Positions 1-9,044 of a stretch of DNA of 27,854 nucleotides are shown one piece after another. The stretch spans positions 1 to 27,854 of the forward strand of contig JASANZ010001966.1 in the NCBI GenBank assembly GCA_030849805.1, in the 5' to 3' direction. How positions within the stretch are numbered: the first letter of the stretch is position 1; each line of letters begins with the position of its first letter. The position numbers and the translations under genes are program-made. This stretch comes from Sergeia podlipaevii. Lineage: Eukaryota > Euglenozoa > Kinetoplastea > Trypanosomatida > Trypanosomatidae. The notes under the pieces were generated by a model that worked only from the letters and a program-made list of their open reading frames with translations, made no database searches and was not told where the DNA came from.

Positions 1-1
1 G

Positions 2-1494
2 AGGCCCCTCGGCCGCCGACTCCCCAGAGGGTTCCATGGTAGATGCAATGTTTTCACTCTCCCCGAGATGAAGGGAAGAAGACGTCTCATCACCGAGCCC
101 CACCTGAATGTCCCCATCCAAAAGGAGGAACTCTCTCGAATGAGGTATCCATCGCGACTGGAGAGAAGGCAGAGCTTGAGGTATGCGAAGTACATGATAC
201 AGATCGACTTTGAGGCATATTACGACGCGCCCCGCTACCCGAAAACGTCCGTGACAAGTTCGTTTTTCGCATCGCGGGAGGACGCCATTTCCGTCTCACG
301 ACGATCCCCACTGGTGCAAGATGGAACGTGGCGATTGGTCAATCAATCACGAACGTGATTGTCGATATCCAGACTACCGTTACCATACACACCTATATCG
401 ATAACATCCTGATTGCCGCGCCTGAAGGTAAGGAGACAGAGTTCCTCGAGACAGTAAGGACAATCCTGCGCAGGATACGAGTAGCTAACCTTCTAAAGAG
501 TCCAGACAGAGAAGAGTTACTTGAGAAAACGGACGAGGAGTTACTTAGGCTGTCCACAGACACGCAGACGTTTATTGGGGAGGAATTTAGCTGGCGCGGC
601 AGAGAACGCTTCGTGTGAAACTCAGTAAAAAATGTTTCCAAACTGTCTCTTGCGCTTCAGACCCACGACTTCACATGCCGATCCTTCATATCCCTATTAT
701 CATTGGAGATGTATGCGCTTCACACGACTAGGCTCAATCCAGCACAGTACTTCCATCTCCTGAGGGCTTACAGAGGTGTGTATCGCGCGGCCGACCGCGG
801 CAGACACTGGGACTCCCCGCTCCCTTATATCAACGATAGGGTTAGAGACCTCATGCTGACCCTTGGCGAACGGCTGGTAGCAAACGAATGGTGGGAGATC
901 GTCCCCCAGACCCAGGCAACCTACGAGGATGAGGAGTGTGATGCAATAAACTACACGGACGCATCCGCAGAAGGCTGGAGAGCTATCACACAATGGAGAA
1001 ATGGCCCTTCATTCACTTACCAGAAGCGATGGATCAGTGACCTCCATAGGGGTCCGGAAGCACCTCCTCCGAGGGAGCAAGGCTGTACGAGACATTTCAC
1101 TGCAAAGCACTTTGTCCGCGCTGAGCCAAGGGCCATCGAGGAGCTGCTGAGAGTATTAATAAGACGAAACCCACAAGGGGGCCAAAAATGGGCCGTAGTT
1201 ACTGATCACAGCGCCATCGTCCGCGCGCAGAGAAGAATGAATGTATATGGCGGCATTGGCAGGGGCTATGCGCTCAACAAGCTTTTTGAACTCACCAAGA
1301 AGTTACTCCACGAACACAATATCCATGTGGTTTTCTTCTACCTTGCGGGCGAGTGCAATCCAGCTGACACACTATCTAGATACTTTGGCGAGGACGAAAC
1401 TGAAATACCGCAGCTTCTAGAAAGACCCGCAGATAACATTACTGTACCACTGCTGAAATGCACTTACTCGCCACTATGCGAAAGCGATGCTTGA
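2..1494 (+). pseudogene. VIPER/TATE-like retroelement RT-RNase H fragment, broken
   Basis: This is the reverse transcriptase and RNase H part of a DIRS-order (tyrosine-recombinase) retroelement of the VIPER/TATE type known from trypanosomatids. The RT begins before the window: frame 2 is open from base 2, with the fingers motif LPEMKGRRRLITEP and a first catalytic Asp at 206-208 (IDFEAYYD). The frame then changes to frame 1 between about 224 and 241, consistent with one lost base. Frame 1 carries the RT palm with a YIDN motif (394-405) where YxDD is usual. An in-frame TGA at 616-618 interrupts the thumb, and the same frame then stays open to 1494. RNase H follows: YTDAS (Asp at 958-960), a Glu in EPRAIEELL, TDHS, and the closing NPADTLSR. 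With one frameshift and one nonsense codon it should be inactive. No terminal repeat or recombinase ORF is visible. The family assignment rests on motif recall; the RT/RNase H identity is firm. Confidence 0.85.
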
Positions 1495-1651
1495 CCTGAT
1501 GGGTTTTCCAATTCAAATCCGCTTACCTAAACCAACTAGAACACAGGGACTAGCTAATGAGACACGGAGAGCAGTTGTCCACAAATGTATTGAGATATCC
1601 TATGAGAGCGAAGTCCCTGATGTGTGGGACAGAGCGGCATTAATGCGCTAG
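1495..1651 (+). other. Retroelement tail with a short open frame
   Basis: After the RNase H stop a 50-codon open frame runs from an ATG at 1499 to a TAG at 1649-1651, in a different frame from RNase H. It begins MGFPIQIRLPKPTRTQG and contains VPDVWDRAALMR. Composition is like the retroelement and unlike the AT-rich spacer that starts near 1675, so the element probably continues to about here. It could be the start of a downstream element ORF or a frameshifted RNase H tail. I do not recognise it. Confidence 0.3.
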
Positions 1652-1676
1652 CATGGAAGCTCGATTGACCTGCACG

Positions 1677-1716
1677 TCTTTTCTTCTATTCCTCCTCTTT
1701 TATTATTATTTTATAG
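1677..1716 (+). promoter_or_regulatory. Polypyrimidine tract and trans-splice acceptor
   Basis: A C/T-rich run (about 1677-1702) is followed by the first AG at 1715-1716. This is the expected spliced-leader addition signal for the gene starting at 1972 and would give a 5' UTR of about 255 bases. It also marks where retroelement-like sequence gives way to spacer. Inferred from the standard kinetoplastid rule; not demonstrated. Confidence 0.45.
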
Positions 1717-1971
1717 GAAATTGACATTATTATAGAGAGTTTCGTCGTGTGCAACCAGGCAGTGGCGTACGCGTGTGTTGAATAGACTTACAATATATAC
1801 ACAGAATTTGAATAGGTAGTTGTGCTTAGACAGCCCAAGGGGATTCTAGTATACCTTTGAAGAGGGCAACCGTTGAAAACTCACCGAAACAACAACAAAA
1901 AAAAAGCAGGAGAAAAATCATACATACACACAGTATCCCGATAGTTTTCTCTTAAAATAAAATCAAGCGAC

Positions 1972-2907
1972 ATGATGCAGTACGAACGGATGGCGTATTA
2001 TCACACACCGCGCGATGATGCCCCTGCGTACGACCCTTCACTCTGGGAAGGCAAGGACTGCGCGTACATCACCGGTCTCTCTAATTTCCTTGCGGAGCAG
2101 CAGCTGCTTCACGACGCAGTGGCCACCACACGCGATGACGCAGCACGCCGTAGTGGTCATCGGCAAGCAAATAGCCCTCGGCTCTCCTCGCCGGTTGGTG
2201 CTGCCGCTGGTCTTGGCGCTTATGGTGGAGATGGGGTGGTGCCTGCATCTCTCTCTACTGCCCGAGTGGCAAACTTTCACACACTCCCGCACACTGGTTC
2301 CACCTCATTCAGCAGCCGCCTGATACGTTATTTGATTCCGCGCTATTACGCAAGGCAACAGACAAATCTTTCGCAGAGGCAGCTTGCAGAGTTGACTTCA
2401 CAGGAGCTGCTCAGCCTCATGCGGACGGCTCTGGCAGCGGGTGAGCGAGAGCGGTCAAGTCTAATTGCGAATGAGCTGTCGCGCCGGCGTGTCACAGTGG
2501 ACCTACAGGAGCAAGGAACTGGGCAGGCCGGTGCAAACGTGCCTATTGGTAGTTTCTCTAGTATTGGTAGTGGAGTAAACAAACTGAATGGTAACCGCGC
2601 GAGTGTTGCTTCTCCTGCCGTACCTCCATCGGTTCTTGGTAATCTTGCTGGTACCGGGCGTCCAGTAGATGCTGCTGTGAATGGAAGTGGCTACAACACC
2701 AGTAGCAATGGGTTCTCCTTGTTTAACGCCAGCGCGGTAAGTGGTCCACAGCAGCAGCAGCAGCAGCAGAGCATGAACGGAAGTGCCAACAGAACACGCA
2801 CTTACTCTGCTGCAGCAACTTCTGGGAATGCATCAGACTATTTTGCTGAGACGAATCCTTCTGTTTCGACCGCTTCAGGCCGTCTAGCGGGAGGATACTG
2901 GCGATAG
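1972..2907 (+). CDS. Hypothetical protein, Ser/Gly/Asn/Gln-rich (311 aa)
   Basis: I do not recognise this protein. The start is the first ATG of the frame (two consecutive Met codons) downstream of a plausible splice acceptor. The N-terminal 60 residues are mixed polar with several aromatic residues. Residues 70-112 are low complexity. Residues 113-180 look folded and helical (SSRLIRYLIPRYYARQ, then two amphipathic stretches around LAELTSQELLSLMRTAL and RSSLIANELSRRR). Everything after 180 is low complexity rich in Ser, Gly, Asn and Ala, with a seven-Gln run at 260-266 encoded by CAG repeats. No signal peptide, membrane segment or catalytic motif is visible. The short helical core with disordered flanks would suit an adaptor or RNA-associated role, but that is speculation. 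It is the first cellular gene of the + strand block in this window. Confidence 0.8.
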   Translation: MMQYERMAYYHTPRDDAPAYDPSLWEGKDCAYITGLSNFLAEQQLLHDAVATTRDDAARRSGHRQANSPRLSSPVGAAAGLGAYGGDGVVPASLSTARVANFHTLPHTGSTSFSSRLIRYLIPRYYARQQTNLSQRQLAELTSQELLSLMRTALAAGERERSSLIANELSRRRVTVDLQEQGTGQAGANVPIGSFSSIGSGVNKLNGNRASVASPAVPPSVLGNLAGTGRPVDAAVNGSGYNTSSNGFSLFNASAVSGPQQQQQQQSMNGSANRTRTYSAAATSGNASDYFAETNPSVSTASGRLAGGYWR

Positions 2908-3348
2908 TAAAGCCATGGCGTTAGCGGCAACATCAGCAGCAGCGTGCAGACCACAAAAGAAGCAGAGGGAGGGGGACTCCATATATAAATATTTAGAATG
3001 AAGATTAGCGGTAATTCCTTTAGAAAAATTATATATATATTAAAAGAGGAGCATTATGAGTCACAAACTGCACATTATTCATGCACATACGTTATGGAAA
3101 TTGTATGAACGGGCACCATCATTGTTTCTTTTTCATCCTAAGCATTCTATGTGCCTTTTTTCATCTTTTTTTTTCTCGCTTTTTTTTCTTTTTTAAAATT
3201 TTGGTTGTCAAGCAACTTTTATAGACCCTCGACAAGGAAGGAGGCAGTATACACACACACACCGTGGCTATTGTATGAGGTGATACGTAATAGGCCTGAC
3301 TTCTCTCTTGCCAACCTTTCTTCTGCCTTCTTTTTTTCCTTTAGGCTA
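2908..3348 (+). promoter_or_regulatory. Spacer with polypyrimidine tract and splice acceptor
   Basis: This AT-rich spacer holds two T/C-rich runs: a long poly-T region around 3155-3196 and a tighter tract at 3321-3342 (ttctgccttctttttttcct) immediately followed by an AG at 3343-3344. The second would place the spliced leader only four bases before the helicase ATG at 3349. The first could use AGs near 3210-3240 for a longer 5' UTR. Either choice excludes the non-ATG upstream extension of the frame. A short CA repeat lies near 3250-3260. No gene seen. Confidence 0.5.
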
Positions 3349-6300
3349 ATGGATGCGCTAGAACAGATTCTTCGTCGTCACGCCCTATTTGAGGAGGAGC
3401 AACGCACTGAAGATGCCGGTTTTCTCTCTCCAGCATCTACGATGACGATACAACCTTTGTCCTCACAGACAGAAGTCTTGCCAGCTCTTTCGAGGCACAA
3501 CACTATCAGCGCGTGCACGGCGAAGGAGCGAGAAGCTACTGCTGCTTTTGCTTCCACTCCACTTGTGGCTGCACGCCAGATCGCTACTGCCTCTACAACC
3601 GCCACTACACATACCACGCAAAGAGATGGAGCAGTTTCTTCTTGTACTAAGAAGAAGAGCACACTCGTCTCATCGACACCACCACTGCCACCTTCAGTTT
3701 CTTCATATAATGGCTGCACTTTGGACGATGCAACTCCGCGCTACTCAATGCCGCACAGCCCCTACTCCGTACAGAATGAGATGATGCACACGATCACACA
3801 AGTGCTCGAGTCCCGCGCGCCGCACGCCGTACCTGTCGTGGCGACTGAAGTACCTACGGGCTGCGGCAAGACGCTCGCATTACTCTCCTGTATACTAATG
3901 TTCCAGGAAAAGCTCAAACGCATGACACCAAAAGAGGTGGAGTCGTACACGGCGGAGAGGGATCACTGGGGATCGCTGAGTCGACGTCAAAAGCAGCCGC
4001 GTCAACGGCAGCAGTTGAAGAAACATCAAGGCGCGGCTACTGGTGGAGAGCGGCGAAAAAGCACGAGGGACGACGAAAAGGAAAACGCGGCGCCACAAGA
4101 CAACGCATCTTCAGCGGAGGCGTCAACTACACGCGTGCGCTTTGGAGAAACACTCATGTCCAATGTGAACGCAAACACGATGCCCACAGCACGCGGTGAA
4201 GGTACAGCGTCGGTGCATCAACCATGCGTGTGCCAAGGCGGAGGGGCAGGTGCAGAGGAGGAAGGGGACAGTTGGACACCACCGCACATTTTCTTCAAGC
4301 AGTTTCGTGTCGCTCCCAACAAGCGACTTCGTATAGAGGTAGATCCTACAGGGTCTTCAGAGCTGCGCCGACAGTTTGTGCCGCCACCTTGCACCATATT
4401 TTATGCAACCCGCACGCATGCGCAGATACGCCAGGCCGTACATGAACTGCGTAAGCTGAAAGGGGCTGGAGAGCGGGTGCGCGTCAATATACTGGGTAGC
4501 CGTGATCGCTACTGTATCAACCCAATCTGCGGCAAAGGCAAGATCAGCGGTACACTCCCTGTTCAGGGCAACAATCTCGGCGAGGTGTGTGACAAACTGG
4601 TCACGCTGGGCCAGTGTGAGGCTGTGGAGAAGTATGGGGAGCTTGCATGCAAAGCAATTGGCGGCCCTATTGCCGGGCGTCGCGACCAGATATGGGATCT
4701 TGAGGATCTTGTTAGCGAAGGCACCGCACACCATGCGTGCCCGTACTACGCCGCTCGCGATCTTGCTTTTTACGCAGACATCAACTTTTGCTCTTACAAT
4801 TACCTGCTAGACCCCCTCGTGCGCAGTGAGTGCAAGATGGAGGGGGCCGTGCGCAACCGCTCCATCGTGATCTTTGACGAGGCCCACAACGTCGCTGACG
4901 TGTGTCAGGATGCATTATCCATGGAAGGGACATGCGCAGTGCTGCAACTGGTGCAGCGCGAGATCGCCCCATTATGCGGAGACACTCCTTCCTCCATCAG
5001 TTTGTTTCCTGGCAGAGATCAAGCTGCTGCTCCGATGGCGACATTGAGCTATCCTAGAGACTTCAAGCTGACGGACTACACTCTTGCTGAGCTGCTTGCG
5101 TTCTTGTTGCGTGCCTTTCATGCAATTGAAAGGTTCTTTTTGAACTTGCCAGACACGGCAGTTGATGATGATGATGATGGAAAGGTTAGCAGCAGAGAGG
5201 AAACAGCGTCCTCATCTGGAACTGGTGTGGCCCTCGCTTACGCTCTGCGTGCAGCCATGCAAGAAGGTCACCGCTTTCTATGGGCTAGCAGAAACTCAAA
5301 GACTCGCACCATTGCCGCTCAAGACGGTGGATGGGAGAAGATGTTTCAACAGGTGTATGGCATCATAATGTGCCTTGGTGTGACCTTTAACCCTTTCCAG
5401 TTCTCTGTCTTTTCTCTTTCCATCATGAAACGTTGGCTCCTTATCATTCGTTTCTTGCTCCAGAAGCCATCCGCTTTTGCTTTGCGAGCCTCTCGCTCTA
5501 GCGGTGGCGGCGATGGTGGCGATGCGGCGTACAAGCAGGCTATTTTGGAAGCCATGGAGCGACTTCCCAGCCTTCCTGGCATTCCTTCCGAGTATCAAGG
5601 CAGTACGCGCTGGTATGAGGTGCGCTGCTTGGATGGTAGTCTGGCGTTTCACCATCTCCTTCGCTCCACATACCGTGTCGTGCTTGCCTCGGGCACTTTG
5701 TTACCATTTTCTCAGCTTGCCAAGGACCTCGCCCTGACTCCGGCGATGCTTCGCCAATTTGAGGGTCAACACGTGGTTGGCTCTTCTCAGTACTTGTTGT
5801 CAGCTCTTACACATTTGCCAAGGTCAGGCATCCCGCTACATTGTACTCATGCCTCCCTCAGCAGCGGCAATCATTATAGTAGTAGTAGTAGTGGTGGTGG
5901 TAATCAATTTGTAAGGGAACTCGCGCACGTGATTGTGCAGCTGGCTCGTGCTGTCCCCGTGGGCGGGGTACTGGTCTTTGCCCCGAATTACGCAGTCGTA
6001 CATGCACTTGCAGCTCACGCAGTGAATCTCACCCGGGGTGGTGGCGATGGTGGCGGTGATAATTGCATCAGTGCTGCTTCGATGGCTGATGCACCGCCCC
6101 AGCTGCCTTTAACGGTGCTGGAAGAGCCTCGCCACGCGGTAGAGCTTACCCCGCTGCTGCAACGCTTCCGCTCACTCACAAAGTGCTCGCAGCAGCAGCA
6201 GCGTGGTCCCACTTTGTTGTTTTGTGTGTATCGAGGTAAAGTAAGCGAGGGGATCGACTTTACGGATGAGATGGCGCGTCTCGTGTTGTGTGTCGGGGTA

Positions 6301-7014
6301 CCCCTGCAGCCTTTTCGCTCGTGGAGAGTGCGCATGCAGAGGCAGTACAGCGGACCGCAGTGGTACATCACAGATGCGTTGCGTGCGGTCAATCAAGCAC
6401 TTGGTAGATGCTTGCGTCATGCACAGGACTACGGGGCTGTAGTGCTGCTAGATGACCGGTATGCGCATGGCGCTCAGCATGCGGGGCTCTTGTCGCGTTG
6501 GTGCCGAGAGGCCTTGACCCCAGAGCGGGATGGGGCTGCACTGGCGGAAAAGTTATCGTGCTTTTACCGTCGCTGTGGGGCAGAGCGGAGCACGACGCTT
6601 CAGCAACAGCAGCAGCTGCTGCGAGAAATGCCTAGCTACGAGGATGGGGAGACAGGCAGGGATTTCGGACACCACCATGAGGGTGCTGGTCTTTTCACAA
6701 CTGTGATGGGACGCCAAAGAGGAAGGTGTAATGACGCTGGCGGAGGGGGCGCGATCGTTAGCGCAACACGACTTCCTGCGGCATATGTCTCACAGGAACG
6801 GGACAGAACTCGTGTGGTGGCTTCGAAGAAGGCGTCGTCAGGTGCCACAGCACACACATGGCGCGAAACAGCGATTAAGCTACTGTATGAGGAGCACTCT
6901 GACACAAGCGATGTGACGCGTGAGCACTTCGCAGAGGCTGTGGCGGCGCTGCAGGAGATGTTTGACGATGACCCCAGTGGTACCGATGAGGAACGGAGTA
7001 GTGAGCAGCAGTGA
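3349..7014 (+). CDS. FANCJ/RTEL1-type Fe-S DEAH DNA helicase
   Basis: Superfamily 2 XPD-like helicase (1221 aa), expected to unwind DNA 5' to 3' in the nucleus in repair, D-loop or telomere processing. The frame opens further upstream only with GTG; the first ATG, just after a splice acceptor, is used. Visible motifs: Q-motif-like PYSVQNEM, Walker A TGCGKT (170-175), motif Ia ATRTHAQI, DEAH at 510-513, VSEGIDF (965-971) and QALGRCLRH (1016-1024). Four cysteines fitting the Fe-S ligands are present: 389, 414, 423 and 464 (ACPYYAAR). The phrases LEDLVSEG, YNYLLD and QALGRCLRH resemble FANCJ and RTEL1 more than XPD or DDX11. Odd points: a long charged insert between Walker A and motif Ia (about 190-340), Asp-, Ser- and Gly-run inserts, and a shortened stretch after motif V. 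No RING or harmonin-like tail is recognisable, so FANCJ versus RTEL1 stays open. Confidence 0.9.
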   Translation: MDALEQILRRHALFEEEQRTEDAGFLSPASTMTIQPLSSQTEVLPALSRHNTISACTAKEREATAAFASTPLVAARQIATASTTATTHTTQRDGAVSSCTKKKSTLVSSTPPLPPSVSSYNGCTLDDATPRYSMPHSPYSVQNEMMHTITQVLESRAPHAVPVVATEVPTGCGKTLALLSCILMFQEKLKRMTPKEVESYTAERDHWGSLSRRQKQPRQRQQLKKHQGAATGGERRKSTRDDEKENAAPQDNASSAEASTTRVRFGETLMSNVNANTMPTARGEGTASVHQPCVCQGGGAGAEEEGDSWTPPHIFFKQFRVAPNKRLRIEVDPTGSSELRRQFVPPPCTIFYATRTHAQIRQAVHELRKLKGAGERVRVNILGSRDRYCINPICGKGKISGTLPVQGNNLGEVCDKLVTLGQCEAVEKYGELACKAIGGPIAGRRDQIWDLEDLVSEGTAHHACPYYAARDLAFYADINFCSYNYLLDPLVRSECKMEGAVRNRSIVIFDEAHNVADVCQDALSMEGTCAVLQLVQREIAPLCGDTPSSISLFPGRDQAAAPMATLSYPRDFKLTDYTLAELLAFLLRAFHAIERFFLNLPDTAVDDDDDGKVSSREETASSSGTGVALAYALRAAMQEGHRFLWASRNSKTRTIAAQDGGWEKMFQQVYGIIMCLGVTFNPFQFSVFSLSIMKRWLLIIRFLLQKPSAFALRASRSSGGGDGGDAAYKQAILEAMERLPSLPGIPSEYQGSTRWYEVRCLDGSLAFHHLLRSTYRVVLASGTLLPFSQLAKDLALTPAMLRQFEGQHVVGSSQYLLSALTHLPRSGIPLHCTHASLSSGNHYSSSSSGGGNQFVRELAHVIVQLARAVPVGGVLVFAPNYAVVHALAAHAVNLTRGGGDGGGDNCISAASMADAPPQLPLTVLEEPRHAVELTPLLQRFRSLTKCSQQQQRGPTLLFCVYRGKVSEGIDFTDEMARLVLCVGVPLQPFRSWRVRMQRQYSGPQWYITDALRAVNQALGRCLRHAQDYGAVVLLDDRYAHGAQHAGLLSRWCREALTPERDGAALAEKLSCFYRRCGAERSTTLQQQQQLLREMPSYEDGETGRDFGHHHEGAGLFTTVMGRQRGRCNDAGGGGAIVSATRLPAAYVSQERDRTRVVASKKASSGATAHTWRETAIKLLYEEHSDTSDVTREHFAEAVAALQEMFDDDPSGTDEERSSEQQ

Positions 7015-7409
7015 GCATTAGACAGCACAATATAGTATTAAACAAAACTCCTTGTTGCCGTTGGTGTGTCTCTCTCTCTTTCTCATATGCACTTGATCAT
7101 AGAATAAGAAATGCACGACAATCATAGATGCACAGTCTTAGAACATACATAAAAAACTAATTATCTATATACATTTTTTTTTAAAGCTCTTAGTTTCCTA
7201 TAAATGCTGATACGTATTTTTTTTTTCCTTTCTTATGCGTTGGGCAGACGCTCTTTTTTTTCATAATTGTATTGCTTGTGAGGAGACGCCATGTGCATTT
7301 TGCTTTTTTTTTTTTCATTGATATCTTTTCATTTTTCTTTTCTATATACTTTTTACTGCTTTGCATATCATTAGTTTTCAAAAGAACATACTTTAGAGTC
7401 TGCACGTAT
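7015..7409 (+). promoter_or_regulatory. Spacer with polypyrimidine tract and splice acceptor
   Basis: AT-rich spacer between helicase and kelch gene. A long T/C-rich stretch covers 7302-7345 and is followed by an AG at 7373-7374 (attag), giving a predicted 35-base 5' UTR before the ATG at 7410. Other poly-T runs occur near 7171-7183 and 7217-7230. This structure explains why the upstream in-frame extension of the kelch frame, which translates as Phe-rich sequence, is not coding. No gene seen. Confidence 0.5.
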
Positions 7410-8633
7410 ATGGAGTGGATCGAGTGCAACGCCGAGCCAGATCTTCTCGGTGAGCGTGAGGGTCACTGCGCTGCTCTTATCACCTCAGTGCGATGTGGCG
7501 ATTCTCAGCAACGCGACAGTTATGTGGTTGTTATTGGTGGGTACTCTGAAGGCGAGCTCAGCGGTTATCCTCTCATTGCTTCTTCAGAGACGCTTCCGCA
7601 CTCACTGGAGTGGTGCCTACTGCCTCACCAGACTCCACTCGAATGCGATGGCGCGACCCTGACGTCCATCAGCGCCACTACTGCTCTTCTCTTCGGTGGC
7701 CTTGACGAGAGCATGGATAGACGAAATACGGTTTACCAAGTCCAGTTGGTGAGAGACGCGCAGTCGCACACGAATACCGACGAGTGCAGAACCATCACAG
7801 CAGCAGCAGGAGTGACGCTCGTGGCGGAGGAGCTGACGACGACGGGTGAGGCCCCGGCGCCTCGTAGCCGCCATGGTGTGGGTGCAAGTGGAGGAAAGCT
7901 GTATGTGTTTGGTGGCGAAACGGACGATGCGGAGCAGTCAAATAGCCTTCACGTGCTTGATGTTGCCACACACGTGTGGCGGCGAGTGGAGTTTGAAAAG
8001 ACGGCGAGCTCCTTGTGGCCTGCGCCGCGCCTACAGTGCCTCCCTCTGGTGTTTGTTCCTGATGCAGGCACTGCTCGTCCAATGAGTGACGCAAGCGCTT
8101 CGAGGTTTGTCCTCTATGGCGGTTGCCATTTTGTGAATGGTGTCGTACAGAGCCTCAATGACGTGTGGATGTTTGATACACGTGGTACTGGGCGATGGAT
8201 CTCATTGAAGCCAGCGGAAAAGGACAGTGATCGCCAACCATTTCCCAGCGACCTTTTACAGGGTCATGGTGATGTAGTGAGTGAGCTACCGTGCTGCAAC
8301 GGGCATGGCGGTGGCATACTCATGCTGGAGGAGCGGCCCTTCCTTGCAAATGGTGTGTGTGTCTGCTGCTTTATTGGAGGCAAAGATGTATCGGAAGGGT
8401 GCGACGACGTCAAGGTGGTTGCAGTTCCGCCAGCCGATGCACTAGACGCGATACAGGACTGCGTGCCATGTACATTTTTTCTAGAAAAGGCGGTCGGGCG
8501 AGAGACTGTGCCACACTGGCGCTACACTCCAGCTGTAGTTACGGTGCCTGGCAAAGGCTTGCTTATGATTGCTGGTAACTGCCGCCATCCACAGAGCCCG
8601 TCTGTGCTGATGCTGCGTCGAATGGATCAATAA
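7410..8633 (+). CDS. Kelch-repeat beta-propeller protein
   Basis: A 407-residue protein made almost wholly of kelch blades. Gly-Gly pairs ending hydrophobic strands occur at 43-44 (VVVIGGYS), 96-97 (ALLFGGLD), 168-169 (LYVFGGET), 237-238 (FVLYGGCH) and 323-324 (CCFIGGKD), and a weaker one at 387-390 (LMIAGN). The best blade also shows the canonical PRSRHG and LHVLDVATHVWRRV strand pattern. Six repeats fit one closed propeller, normally a protein-interaction platform; there is no BTB, F-box or catalytic domain, so its partner and role are unknown. The frame is open upstream only through a TTG and a Phe-rich polypyrimidine region; the first ATG at 7410 lies 35 bases after a splice acceptor. It could belong to the Rab9-effector-like or LZTR-like kelch groups, but nothing decides this. 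Confidence 0.88.
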   Translation: MEWIECNAEPDLLGEREGHCAALITSVRCGDSQQRDSYVVVIGGYSEGELSGYPLIASSETLPHSLEWCLLPHQTPLECDGATLTSISATTALLFGGLDESMDRRNTVYQVQLVRDAQSHTNTDECRTITAAAGVTLVAEELTTTGEAPAPRSRHGVGASGGKLYVFGGETDDAEQSNSLHVLDVATHVWRRVEFEKTASSLWPAPRLQCLPLVFVPDAGTARPMSDASASRFVLYGGCHFVNGVVQSLNDVWMFDTRGTGRWISLKPAEKDSDRQPFPSDLLQGHGDVVSELPCCNGHGGGILMLEERPFLANGVCVCCFIGGKDVSEGCDDVKVVAVPPADALDAIQDCVPCTFFLEKAVGRETVPHWRYTPAVVTVPGKGLLMIAGNCRHPQSPSVLMLRRMDQ

Positions 8634-9044
8634 ACAGTCCAGGCTTTAGGAGTGCAGGGAATCATCCATAATGTTATACTATTAAATATTTATGTAATCG
8701 GTGATTCCTTTTTTCTTTCTTTCTTTCTTTCCTCTCTTTCATATGACTGAATAGCTTCGCTATTATTATCTCAGTTTTTTTTTCTTTTTTTTTCTCTCTC
8801 ACTATTTTGTTGCACCAATCGCTTTTTTCTTTCCGCATTTTTGATTATTAGTGAAGTTACACAACGCTTTCATTTTTTTTTTTTTGCTTTATTTATTCAT
8901 TGCTCTTTCGCTCCAGTACAACACTGAGGAAGAGAAGTACATATACATCTACGCACAGCACTGCTCGGTATACTCATAGGCTGCTATTTCTTCTTTACAT
9001 TAGTATTTTTTTTTGTTTGTTTTATTTTGCAATCAGAAAACACC
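8634..9044 (+). promoter_or_regulatory. Spacer with splice acceptor before the decarboxylase
   Basis: Several T/C-rich runs are present, including a TTTC repeat (about 8711-8730) and long poly-T at 8775-8800 and 8873-8885. The likely acceptor is the T-rich run 9007-9028 followed by the AG at 9035-9036 (gcaatcag), leaving an eight-base 5' UTR before the ATG at 9045. The in-frame TTG at 9027 lies inside the tract and cannot be in the mature message. No gene seen. Confidence 0.55.

Noticed and set aside
616..618. In-frame TGA in the retroelement as evidence of UGA reassigned to tryptophan, as in Blastocrithidia
   Set aside because: The cellular genes in the window contain long frames closed by all three stops, including TGA (helicase at 7014, coiled-coil gene at 25867), with no internal TGA needed.
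3151..3348. Extended N-terminus of the helicase
   Set aside because: The extension begins with GTG, has no ATG before 3349, is Phe-rich because it translates polypyrimidine tracts, and lies before likely splice acceptors.
7272..7409. Hydrophobic Phe-rich N-terminus on the kelch protein resembling a membrane anchor
   Set aside because: It starts with TTG and is the translation of the polypyrimidine tract; the first ATG is at 7410, after the acceptor AG.
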